The translations under genes and the position numbers were made by a program. Under the pieces are notes generated by a model. That model saw only the letters and a program-made list of their open reading frames with translations. It made no database searches and was not told the origin of the DNA. This document shows, piece after piece, positions 1 through 5,663 of a stretch of DNA of 5,880 nt (its first letter is position 1; the number at the start of each line of letters is the position of its first letter). The DNA comes from Gammaproteobacteria bacterium. GTDB lineage: Bacteria; Pseudomonadota; Gammaproteobacteria; Chromatiales; Chromatiaceae. The stretch spans positions 1 to 5,880 of the forward strand of contig JAHEHQ010000172.1 in NCBI GenBank assembly GCA_024644505.1. Direction: 5' to 3'.

Positions 1-1515
1 GGAGATATCGATACCCGTCGGGGCGCGGTATTCCCCGAAGATGCCTCGGAGTTCATTGCTCCACTCGCCCGTGGTGACACCCGCGTGGGCACACCGGATG
101 GACGCATCCATGATATTGACCCCACTGCGGGCGGCCTCTTTGAGCTGACTGATTGCGGATTCCGCTTCCGCTGTGTTGCGCGCGGCGCGGAAGGCCCTCA
201 GACGCTCTATCTGCTCGCGTTCGGCGGCGGCATCAACCTTCATGATGCCGCTGTCCGTGCCGGAGGTAAGGGGGGATTCCGCGGTTTCGGTGAAGCAGTT
301 GACGCCGATGATCTTCAGGCTGCCGGCCTCTATGTCACGCATGCGCGCCGTGTGGCTGGTGACGAGCTGACGCTTGACGTAGCCGGTCTCCACCGCCTGC
401 ACCATACCGCCCTCTTCCTGCACACGTTGCATTTCCTCTTCCGCGCCCTGGATCAGTTCTTGTACCTTGGCGTCGATAATGGGCGATCCGTCCAGGATGT
501 CGCCGTACTCGAGCAGGTCGGTTTCCATGGCCAGCACCTGCTGCATGCGCAGTGCCCACTGCTGGTCCCAGGGCCTGGGCAGACCCAGTGCCTCGTTCCA
601 TGCAGGCAGCTGGATGGCCCGGGCCCTGGCCTTTTTCGACAGGGTAACGGCGAGCATTTCGAGTACGATGCGCTGGACGTTGTTTTCCGGCTGGGATTCC
701 GTGAGGCCCAGGGAGTTGACCTGTATCCCGTAGCGGAAGCGGCGCAGCTTCGGATCCTCGACGCCGTACCTTTCCCTGGTCAGCCGGTCCCACATCTCCA
801 CGAATGCCCGCATCTTGCAGCACTCTTCCACGAAGCGGATGCCGGCGTTCACGAAAAATGAGGTTCGGCCCACCACGTTGGCAAAGGCATCGCCGTCTAT
901 CTGGCCGGCATCCCGGATGGCGTCCAGGACCGCGATGGCGGTGGACAGGGCGTAGGCCAGTTCCTGAGTCGGTGTGGCTCCCGCTTCCTGCAGGTGGTAG
1001 CTGCAGATATTGGTGGGGTTCCATTTTGGAATCTGATTGACGGTGTAGCTGATGACATCGGTGGTCAGTCTTACCGAAGGCTCCGGTGGAAAAATGTAGG
1101 TGCCCCGTGAGAGATACTCCTTGATGATATCGTTCTGGGTCGTTCCCTGGAGCTGGGATGGCGCGACCCCCTGCCGCTCCGCCACGGCGATATAAAGCGA
1201 CAGCAACCAGGCGGCCGTGGCATTGATGGTCATGGAGGTGTTCATCTTGTCCAGGGGGATCTGGTTGAACAGGGCCTCCATATCCCCGATGTGGCCGATG
1301 GGCACCCCCACCTTGCCCACTTCACCGTGGGCCAGGGGATGATCGGCGTCGTATCCTGTCTGGGTGGGGAGATCGAAGGCCACGGACAGGCCTGTCTGGC
1401 CCTTGGAGAGATTGGTACGGTAGAGTTCGTTGGATGCCTTTGCCGAGGAATGCCCCGAGTAAGTGCGCATCAGCCAAGGACGGTCGCGTTTTACCTCTTT
1501 TTTATCGCTGCTCAT
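1..1515 (-). CDS. ecm: Ethylmalonyl-CoA mutase, coenzyme B12-dependent (partial: N-terminal 505 residues, C-terminus beyond the left edge)
   Basis: The frame is open for 505 codons from the ATG at 1513-1515 to base 1 without a stop. It reads as the substrate-binding TIM-barrel part of the B12-dependent acyl-CoA mutase family. Visible landmarks are RTYSGHSSAKASNELYR (17-33), LSVAFDLPTQTGYD (43-56), TQNDIIKEYLSRGTYI (126-141), PSVR with Arg149, and SYHLQEAGAT with His174. Tyr19, Arg149 and His174 align by eye with the catalytic Tyr/Arg/His of methylmalonyl-CoA mutase. The YSGH form, the GEYRAPTG segment near the edge and the single-chain layout without the long MCM N-terminal extension favour Ecm (MeaA) over MCM. 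Ecm converts (2R)-ethylmalonyl-CoA to (2S)-methylsuccinyl-CoA by a radical carbon-skeleton rearrangement in the cytosol. The C-terminal cobalamin domain with its DxHxxG motif should lie beyond the window. The start is supported by GAGAGG at 1524-1529, 8 nt upstream. mcd, which makes the next enzyme of the pathway, lies 64 bp upstream on the same strand. The main alternative is another acyl-CoA mutase of the same family. Confidence 0.9.
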   Translation of the reverse strand, partial: MSSDKKEVKRDRPWLMRTYSGHSSAKASNELYRTNLSKGQTGLSVAFDLPTQTGYDADHPLAHGEVGKVGVPIGHIGDMEALFNQIPLDKMNTSMTINATAAWLLSLYIAVAERQGVAPSQLQGTTQNDIIKEYLSRGTYIFPPEPSVRLTTDVISYTVNQIPKWNPTNICSYHLQEAGATPTQELAYALSTAIAVLDAIRDAGQIDGDAFANVVGRTSFFVNAGIRFVEECCKMRAFVEMWDRLTRERYGVEDPKLRRFRYGIQVNSLGLTESQPENNVQRIVLEMLAVTLSKKARARAIQLPAWNEALGLPRPWDQQWALRMQQVLAMETDLLEYGDILDGSPIIDAKVQELIQGAEEEMQRVQEEGGMVQAVETGYVKRQLVTSHTARMRDIEAGSLKIIGVNCFTETAESPLTSGTDSGIMKVDAAAEREQIERLRAFRAARNTAEAESAISQLKEAARSGVNIMDASIRCAHAGVTTGEWSNELRGIFGEYRAPTGIDIS

Positions 1516-1579
1516 CGTCAAAACCTCTCGCTGTTTCCATGGGGTCATCCGAACATGGGATTTTCAGTTCACTTGATTG

Positions 1580-3283
1580 TTAGTTATCTCCGGCCTTTTC
1601 GATCAGTGATCGCGCGATGACCTTGAGCGCCAGGATCTCCTCGACGCCCTCGAAAATGGAGAGCACCCTGGCATCCAGAAAATAACGGCTGACCGCGGTT
1701 TCCTCCGCGTAACCCATGCCGCCGTGTATCTGCTGGGCCTCGCGGGTCACCCACTCGGCTGTCTTGCAGGTGAAGAACTTCACCATGCTGGCCTCCATTT
1801 CACCCTTGCCCTCGTCCATCAGGCGGCCTACGGAATAGGTAAACTGGCGGCTCGCCAGCAGATAGGCGGCCATGCGGGCAAGCTTGGTCTGGGTCAACTG
1901 GTAAGCGGCGATGGGTTTTCCGAAAACCTGACGCTCGTTGGCGTAGGAGACGGCCTTTTCAAAGGCGGCCTGCATAAGACCCACGGCCCGCGCCGCGGTC
2001 TGGATGCGCCCGCCGGAGAAACCGGCCATGGTGAAATAGAAACCTTTTCCTTCGCCGTCCGGACCGCCTAGCAGGTTCTCGTCAGGTACGAAATAGTTGT
2101 CGAAGAAGACATCGTAGGAGTGCATGCCCCGGTAACCGATAGTAGCTATTGCCTTTCCGGTTATGGCGCCGCCGCCCTCCTGCTTATGCTTGAACTCGTG
2201 TCCGTCCGTGGAGGGTTTCTCGACAAGGAACATGGACAGCCCGCGGTGTCCCTTGGACAGATCCGGGTCGGTGCGGGCGAGCAGCAGCAGCACCCCGGCC
2301 TTGCCGCCGAAGGTACACCAGGTCTTGGCGCCGTCGATGAGCCAGCCACCCTCGGTGCGAGTTGCCTTGCAGCGCATGCCGGCCACGTCGGATCCATAGT
2401 TGGGTTCGGTCACCGCGACCGCACACAGGGGATCGGCCATTGCCAGCTTCGGCAGCCATTTCTGCTTCTGCGCTTCCGTACCGCCCTTGAGCAGGGCGCG
2501 GGAGAGAATCTCGGGGCGGGTGATCAAGGACCCGGCGGCACACAGTGATCCCCGCGACAACTCCTCGGTGACCACTATCATGCCCATGTTGTCTTCCTGG
2601 TCGTCCGGCTGCAGGCCTTCATAGCGCTCGGGAATCGAGAGCCCGAAGCATCCGAGTTCGGTCAGCCCCCCCAGAATCTCTTCCGGTATGATCAGATCGT
2701 GGCGGTGGATCTCCTCCGCCAGGGGCATGACCACGTCGGTGGCGAATTTGCGAAACGTATCGCGCATCATCTCGTGGTCTTCGTCGAGCATGTAGGCGCC
2801 GGTATTGCCGTCCATGTCCGCGATCTCTTTACCGAGCGCAGCGACGCGTTCCACCGCGAGCTGCTCCGCGCAGAAACTCTGCAGCGCTTCGCTGTCCAGT
2901 GTTTCGGCCAGGGTCTCGCGGCTCAGTCCGTAGTCTTCGGGGCGCAGTTCCAGACGGGCACGAATGGATTCAATGGCCTCGGCGGTGAAGATCAGTGCAC
3001 AGCGATCCTCGATGGTCAGGGTGTCGCCGGAGTCACCTCTTTCCTCACGGGTTCGTTCGGCATAATCCAGTGCAAACCAGGCGCCGGCGGCTTCCGCTGC
3101 CGAAAGCGCGGTTTCATAGGAGACCAGCTGACATTCGTCCAGCTTGGACGAGGAGATTCGTCCGCCGTCCACCGTTTTGTCTCTCAGGCTCTTTATCGCG
3201 GTCTTGAGCGCCTGTTCCGTGGCGGCGAGCGATTGACGGGCCCTTTGCATGAGTTTTTCCGCGTTAACTACCTGTTCTGACAT
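1580..3283 (-). CDS. mcd: (2S)-Methylsuccinyl-CoA dehydrogenase (acyl-CoA dehydrogenase family)
   Basis: This 567-residue FAD enzyme would oxidise (2S)-methylsuccinyl-CoA to mesaconyl-CoA, passing electrons to electron-transferring flavoprotein. Residues 1 to about 155 form an alpha-helical N-terminal extension (for example KLDECQLVSYETALSAAEAA, 47-66) that ordinary ~380-residue acyl-CoA dehydrogenases lack and that is characteristic of Mcd. The dehydrogenase domain follows from about 165: LGCFGLSIPERYEG (210-223), the flavin-contacting TEPNYGSDV (292-300), GGRIQTAARAVG (424-435), RQVFGKPIAAYQL (451-463), QQIHGGMGYAEE (517-528) and IFEGVEEI (543-550). Glu545 sits where the catalytic base of MCAD-type enzymes lies. 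The ATG has AAGGGGG at 3290-3296, 6 nt upstream. It is followed after 64 bp by ecm, whose product is its substrate, so the two are probably co-transcribed. I see no convincing sigma70 promoter in the leader; TTGACG at the inverted repeat lacks a matching -10. Assignment to Mcd rather than a generic dehydrogenase rests on the extension and the ecm neighbour. Confidence 0.9.
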   Translation of the reverse strand: MSEQVVNAEKLMQRARQSLAATEQALKTAIKSLRDKTVDGGRISSSKLDECQLVSYETALSAAEAAGAWFALDYAERTREERGDSGDTLTIEDRCALIFTAEAIESIRARLELRPEDYGLSRETLAETLDSEALQSFCAEQLAVERVAALGKEIADMDGNTGAYMLDEDHEMMRDTFRKFATDVVMPLAEEIHRHDLIIPEEILGGLTELGCFGLSIPERYEGLQPDDQEDNMGMIVVTEELSRGSLCAAGSLITRPEILSRALLKGGTEAQKQKWLPKLAMADPLCAVAVTEPNYGSDVAGMRCKATRTEGGWLIDGAKTWCTFGGKAGVLLLLARTDPDLSKGHRGLSMFLVEKPSTDGHEFKHKQEGGGAITGKAIATIGYRGMHSYDVFFDNYFVPDENLLGGPDGEGKGFYFTMAGFSGGRIQTAARAVGLMQAAFEKAVSYANERQVFGKPIAAYQLTQTKLARMAAYLLASRQFTYSVGRLMDEGKGEMEASMVKFFTCKTAEWVTREAQQIHGGMGYAEETAVSRYFLDARVLSIFEGVEEILALKVIARSLIEKAGDN

Positions 3284-3384
3284 TGTGAACCCCCTTGTAA
3301 CAGGTCTTAGGATCTTGAAATGGTGAGAGCCGGATAGAGGTACCGGGGATAACGAATACGATACCCCTTTTCAGCCTCCCGGAC

Positions 3385-3410
3385 CATTGACGGAGAGGCT
3401 TTCGTCAATG
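3385..3410. promoter_or_regulatory. Perfect inverted repeat CATTGACG-N10-CGTCAATG, putative operator upstream of mcd
   Basis: Two perfect 8-bp arms (3385-3392 and 3403-3410) flank a 10-bp spacer, about 102 bp upstream of the mcd start and downstream of the phaB terminators. The arm spacing suits a dimeric helix-turn-helix regulator. No T tract follows on either strand, so a terminator is unlikely. The minus-strand arm contains TTGACG, a fair -35, but there is no -10 at 16-18 bp. Function is inferred; the symmetry is seen directly. Confidence 0.45.
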
Positions 3411-3471
3411 CTTTTTCGCTGCTTTTTTGTCGGGGTCGCTTTTCCATCGTTTCGACCATAATTTGTCTTTT

Positions 3472-3497
3472 AAAAAAAGCCCGGCTGGGAGCCGGGC
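3472..3497 (-). terminator. Rho-independent terminator of the phaP-phaB unit
   Basis: Read on the minus strand, GCCCGGCT-CCC-AGCCGGGC forms a perfect 8-bp, GC-rich stem with a 3-nt loop, followed directly by seven T residues (3478-3472). It lies 31 bp beyond the phaB stop codon, so it should end transcription coming from phaP-phaB and separate it from mcd-ecm. Confidence 0.9.
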
Positions 3498-3520
3498 AAA
3501 ACTCTCATTGAAGTTGAGAG
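3498..3520 (-). terminator. Second hairpin with short T tract immediately upstream of the main terminator
   Basis: On the minus strand CTCTCA-N7-TGAGAG (3520-3502) forms a 6-bp stem followed by TTTT (3501-3498). It sits 7 bp after the phaB stop and directly before the strong terminator. It is weaker and less GC-rich, so it may be an auxiliary or tandem terminator, or an mRNA 3'-end stabilising stem. Confidence 0.45.
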
Positions 3521-3527
3521 AGGAGGA

Positions 3528-4277
3528 TTAATGCATGAAAAGTCCACCGTTGATCGGAATATTGGCACCTGTGATATAGGCCTGATCGTCCCCGGCCAGA
3601 AACGCCACCGCCGATGCGATCTCTTCCGGAAGCGCCATTCTTCGCATCGGTATGCCCCCCACGATGGCTTCCCGGATGTCTTCGCGTATGGCGTCGGTCA
3701 TTGCGGTCTTCACGTAGCCGGGCGACACCGTGTTGACGGTGATGCCCTTGGCGGCGCCTTCCTGGGCCAGTGCCATCGTAAACCCATGCATCCCGGCTTT
3801 TGCCGCCGAATAGTTGGCCTGTCCGAACTGGCCCCGCTGACCGTTGAGGGAAGAGATATTGATAACGCGGCCGTAGCCCCGTTCCAACATGCCCTCCCAA
3901 ACCGGCTTGGTGATGTAAAAAACACTGTTGAGATTGGTCTGAATAACGGCGTCCCACTGCTCAGCAACCATGCGCTTCATGGTGCCGTCGCGGGTGATGC
4001 CGGCGCAGTTGACCAGTATGTCCACCGGGCCAAAACGCTGTTCCACCTCTGACATCATGCGTGCGCCGTCTTCTGCTGAAGAGACATCACCCCCGATGAG
4101 GCCGATCTCCAGATCCAGAGCTTCCTGGGCTTTGGACCATTCCCCCAGCTTGTCCTCTTCGGAGGGATGGTAGGTAGCTACGACCTGGTGCCCGTCTTTT
4201 GCCAGTCGCTGGCAGATGACGGTTCCAATGCCCCCGATACCACCGGTGACAACTGCAGTGCGCCTGTTCTGTGTCAT
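3528..4277 (-). CDS. phaB: Acetoacetyl-CoA reductase (NADPH-dependent SDR)
   Basis: This 249-residue short-chain dehydrogenase/reductase reduces acetoacetyl-CoA to (R)-3-hydroxybutyryl-CoA, the PHB monomer donor and also an EMC-pathway intermediate once epimerised or dehydrated. The Rossmann cofactor motif TGGIGGIG is at 11-18, the structural NAG-type motif appears as NCAG at 90-93, and the catalytic set is Asn115, Ser143, Tyr156 and Lys160 within ISSLNGQRGQFGQANYSAAK (141-160). The GQRGQFGQANYS stretch and VNCAGITRDGTMKRM (89-103) are PhaB-like rather than generic FabG-like. The C-terminus TGANIPINGGLFMH is also typical of PhaB, and the length is normal for the family. The ATG has GGGAGAG (4285-4291) 7 nt upstream. 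It lies 29 bp downstream of phaP in the same direction and ends at two stacked hairpins, so it is the last gene of the phaP-phaB transcript. A second phaB-like gene begins at 5808. FabG is the less likely alternative. Confidence 0.93.
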   Translation of the reverse strand: MTQNRRTAVVTGGIGGIGTVICQRLAKDGHQVVATYHPSEEDKLGEWSKAQEALDLEIGLIGGDVSSAEDGARMMSEVEQRFGPVDILVNCAGITRDGTMKRMVAEQWDAVIQTNLNSVFYITKPVWEGMLERGYGRVINISSLNGQRGQFGQANYSAAKAGMHGFTMALAQEGAAKGITVNTVSPGYVKTAMTDAIREDIREAIVGGIPMRRMALPEEIASAVAFLAGDDQAYITGANIPINGGLFMH

Positions 4278-4306
4278 ACCGATTCTCTCCCGAGTCGAAT
4301 TCAGTC

Positions 4307-4678
4307 TCAGGCCGCTATGTCAACGACCTCGTCGACTTTTCCGGTCAGCTTGTTGACACCGTTCTCGAACCAGGCACGATACTCGTCGCCGGCTTCACCG
4401 GAGAGGGCCATGACCTGACGGCCTTTCTCGTTCAGACTCTCGCCGAACTGCTTGTTCAATTCCGTCTGGCCCTTGACGAGATCTGCATAATCGCTGGTTT
4501 CGGTGATCAGTTTTACCTGTGCAATACCGGTGTTGACCCAGAGGCCGAATCCGCCCATCTGCTGCTCGATCAGCTTTTCCCAGGTTCGCAGGTTCAGTTC
4601 GCCCAGGGCGCGGATGTTTTCGAACCCGGTGTTACCCAGGTCTTTCAGCATTTCCAGATTTTCAGTTGTGTTGCTCAT
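4307..4678 (-). CDS. phaP: Phasin, PHB granule-associated protein
   Basis: The 123-residue protein starts MSNTTENLEMLKDL and is almost entirely predicted amphipathic helix, with no signal peptide and no cysteine. Its NIRALGELNLRTWEKLIEQQ segment (22-41), the following GLWVNTGIAQVKLITE, and the C-terminal GRQVMALSGEAGDEYRAWFE (86-105) are the pattern of the small proteobacterial phasin_2 family. Phasins coat PHB granules, controlling their number and surface. The frame stays open up to an ATG at 4756, but the start at 4678 is preferred: GAGG (4687-4690) lies 8 nt upstream of it, homologous phasins start here, and the upstream 26 codons overlap the promoter. It sits between phaR and phaB, 29 bp ahead of phaB. 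Synthesis is probably controlled by PhaR at the promoter described at 4728-4756. Confidence 0.9.
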   Translation of the reverse strand: MSNTTENLEMLKDLGNTGFENIRALGELNLRTWEKLIEQQMGGFGLWVNTGIAQVKLITETSDYADLVKGQTELNKQFGESLNEKGRQVMALSGEAGDEYRAWFENGVNKLTGKVDEVVDIAA

Positions 4679-4708
4679 GGCGGTTACCTCACAAATCGCT
4701 TGACGCGT

Positions 4709-4732
4709 TGCAGCATTGTTGCGGTGCAGCAT
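4709..4732. repeat. Direct octamer repeat TGCAGCAT, 16-bp period, in the phaP leader and promoter
   Basis: TGCAGCAT occurs at 4709-4716 and again at 4725-4732, exactly 16 bp apart. The second copy overlaps the phaP -10 hexamer and the first lies in the early transcribed leader. TGC-rich repeats of this kind are the reported targets of PhaR in Paracoccus and Rhodobacter, so repression by PhaR is plausible but inferred. Confidence 0.55.
4719..4729. promoter_or_regulatory. PhaR-type operator candidate TTGC-GGT-GCAG over the phaP -10/start site
   Basis: This site matches the CTGC-N3-GCAG pattern remembered for alphaproteobacterial PhaR at seven of eight fixed positions. It runs from the -10 hexamer of the phaP promoter to the expected transcription start near 4720, where a bound repressor would block initiation. 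A second copy of the TGC-N3-GCA core lies at 4776-4784. Confidence 0.5.
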
Positions 4733-4756
4733 AAATCTTGTTGGGTGTGGTGTCAA
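4728..4756 (-). promoter_or_regulatory. Sigma70-type promoter of phaP-phaB
   Basis: On the minus strand a consensus -35 TTGACA (4756-4751) is followed, after exactly 17 bp, by TATGCT (4733-4728), a four-of-six match to the -10 consensus. Transcription would start near 4720, giving a leader of about 42 nt before the phaP ATG. Its position within the 188-bp phaR-phaP gap means phaP-phaB can be expressed independently of phaR. Confidence 0.75.
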
Positions 4757-4772
4757 GAGGCCCGAAGGAAAA

Positions 4773-4787
4773 TTGTGCAGCGCACAA
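4773..4787. promoter_or_regulatory. Palindrome TTGTGC-AGC-GCACAA upstream of the phaP -35
   Basis: A perfect 6-bp inverted repeat with a 3-bp centre lies 16 bp upstream of the phaP -35 hexamer. It contains the same TGC-N3-GCA core (4776-4784) as the site over the -10; the two centres are 56 bp apart. The extended half-site AAATTGTGC (4770-4778) recurs inverted at 5359-5367, upstream of phaR. A PhaR operator is the obvious candidate role. Confidence 0.55.
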
Positions 4788-4866
4788 AGTGTTGCCCCGG
4801 TACATGAGCAAACAACCTGTGACTGCGGGCGCCCCGATTCCGGGGTTGAGGGGGCTTCTTCGGGGG

Positions 4867-5337
4867 TCAGTCCACCGAGTCTTTGGGGCCTCTGAAGCCT
4901 GCGGCCTTCAGAAAACTCGTCTGCATATCCGAGAGAATGGACATGTTTCTCCGTGCAAGCTCCGTCATGGCTTCCATGGGATCCTTTCCCAGGGATCCCA
5001 ACAACTGCTCCTGCTGCTGTGCAAACAGGGACAGACTTTCCTCAAGGTAGCGTCCGAACAGTCCCTGCGCGGTTCCACCGTAGAACCGGATGATCTGACC
5101 GAGCATTTTCGGGCTGAACAGGGGCTGCCCCCCGGATTCTTCCTCCAGCATGATCTGCAGCAGAATCGAGCGTGTCAGGTCTTCACCGTCGTTGGTGTCG
5201 ACCACCTGAAATTCGGTCCCGTTCATCACCAGATCATGAATATCGCTGAGGGTGATGTAGCGGCTGAGCTCGGTGTCGTAAAGCCTGCGGTTGGGATACT
5301 TCTTGATTACTCTGGGGACGGGCATCGATTTCGCCAC
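4867..5337 (-). CDS. phaR: PhaR, polyhydroxyalkanoate synthesis repressor
   Basis: This 156-residue cytosolic protein represses phasin and PHB genes, and in studied homologues it also binds the PHB granule surface, which relieves repression as polymer appears. The N-terminal DNA-binding PHB_acc_N domain spans about 9-68 with the hallmark RVIKKYPNRRLYDTE (9-23) and SRYITLSDI (25-33). The accumulation-regulator repeat follows at about 71-111 (PLFSPKMLGQIIRFYGG, 72-88). The C-terminal part is helical and rich in Gln and Met. Length is normal for the smaller gammaproteobacterial forms. The start is uncertain: GTG at 5337 is used here, while ATG at 5325 would remove four residues and leave both domains intact. 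A stop lies in frame seven codons above the GTG. phaP follows after 188 bp, a gap that also holds an unexplained CCCCG-N4-CGGGG hairpin (4832-4845) without a T tract. Autoregulation is common for PhaR. Confidence 0.93.
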   Translation of the reverse strand: MAKSMPVPRVIKKYPNRRLYDTELSRYITLSDIHDLVMNGTEFQVVDTNDGEDLTRSILLQIMLEEESGGQPLFSPKMLGQIIRFYGGTAQGLFGRYLEESLSLFAQQQEQLLGSLGKDPMEAMTELARRNMSILSDMQTSFLKAAGFRGPKDSVD

Positions 5338-5340
5338 TAG

Positions 5341-5345
5341 CCTCC
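5341..5345 (-). promoter_or_regulatory. phaR: phaR ribosome binding site, awkwardly spaced for both possible starts
   Basis: GGAGG on the minus strand is the only good Shine-Dalgarno near phaR. It lies just 3 nt before the GTG at 5337 and 15 nt before the ATG at 5325, so neither spacing is ideal. The GTG is marginally favoured because pairing with the 5' part of CGGAG lengthens the spacer to 4-5 nt. Confidence 0.5.
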
Positions 5346-5404
5346 GATTCTGGACTTAGCACAATTTAACAGTTTACCCGGGTGTGGGGTGGAATTGAAA
5401 TATC

Positions 5405-5417
5405 CCTGATGATCAGG
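5405..5417. repeat. Palindrome CCTGAT-G-ATCAGG
   Basis: Two perfect 6-bp arms around a single central base lie about 70 bp upstream of the phaR start. The centre is too short for a stable RNA hairpin, so a DNA-binding site for a dimeric regulator is the more natural reading. No regulator can be named from the sequence. Confidence 0.4.
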
Positions 5418-5530
5418 TGGAGATGAAAGTGAGGCAACGGGGGTATCATAAATTTCTTCAATAGGGTCTGGCAGAAAGTTGATGGTTCCACTATTCTGTC
5501 GGTGTTCATTACGACGGCAAGATAGGTTTG

Positions 5531-5567
5531 AACGAAAGACCTGGGATAGATCCTGTGTTCTTTCGTT
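5531..5567. repeat. Inverted repeat AACGAAAGA-N19-TCTTTCGTT
   Basis: Perfect 9-bp arms at 5531-5539 and 5559-5567 are separated by 19 bp, placing the arm centres 28 bp apart (nearly three helical turns). No T tract follows on either strand, so it does not look like a terminator. It is near the middle of the divergent gap and could be a double operator or a leader RNA stem. Confidence 0.45.
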
Positions 5568-5663
5568 GCAACTTCAGTCGAGAGTCTTTATTGAATTGAT
5601 GTTTCGCTCAAGCGCCGTGAAATTGGATCAAATCTTCCGCTTGATGTGATTCGGGAGGTGGTC

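Noticed and set aside
85..861. A 258-codon open frame on the plus strand antisense to ecm
   Set aside because: It is the mirror of a continuous, family-conserved mutase frame in GC-rich DNA; its translation shows no recognisable domain and there is no ribosome binding site pattern that would favour it.
3385..3392. TTGACG within the inverted repeat as the -35 of an mcd promoter
   Set aside because: On the minus strand no acceptable -10 hexamer lies 16-18 bp downstream of the TTGACG.
3531..4052. A 173-codon plus-strand frame antisense to phaB, preceded by a perfect AGGAGG (3521-3526) four bases before its ATG
   Set aside because: The ribosome binding site match is striking, but the frame lies wholly inside a clear phaB gene, its translation has no recognisable features, and the AGGAGG falls in the phaB 3' end, so coincidence is more likely.
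4679..4756. A 26-residue N-terminal extension of the phasin, from an in-frame ATG at 4756
   Set aside because: The extension overlaps the -35/-10 promoter and the PhaR-like sites, and the internal ATG at 4678 has a well-spaced GAGG and gives the normal phasin N-terminus.
4832..4845. CCCCG-N4-CGGGG hairpin after phaR, considered as the phaR terminator
   Set aside because: The stem is only 5 bp and no T tract follows on the minus strand; kept only as a note under phaR.
4892..4911. CTGAAG...CTTCAG inverted repeat
   Set aside because: It lies inside the phaR coding sequence (Lys-Ala-Ala-Gly region), has 6-bp arms only, and is explained by codon choice.
4738..5340. A 200-codon plus-strand frame antisense to phaR
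   Set aside because: It is a shadow of the well-supported phaR frame and crosses the phaP promoter; no family resemblance.
5423..5464. A 13-codon plus-strand frame (start MKVRQRGYHK) in the divergent gap
   Set aside because: Very short, with a GGTGGAG too close to its ATG to act as a ribosome binding site, and no downstream gene for it to regulate as a leader peptide at this distance.
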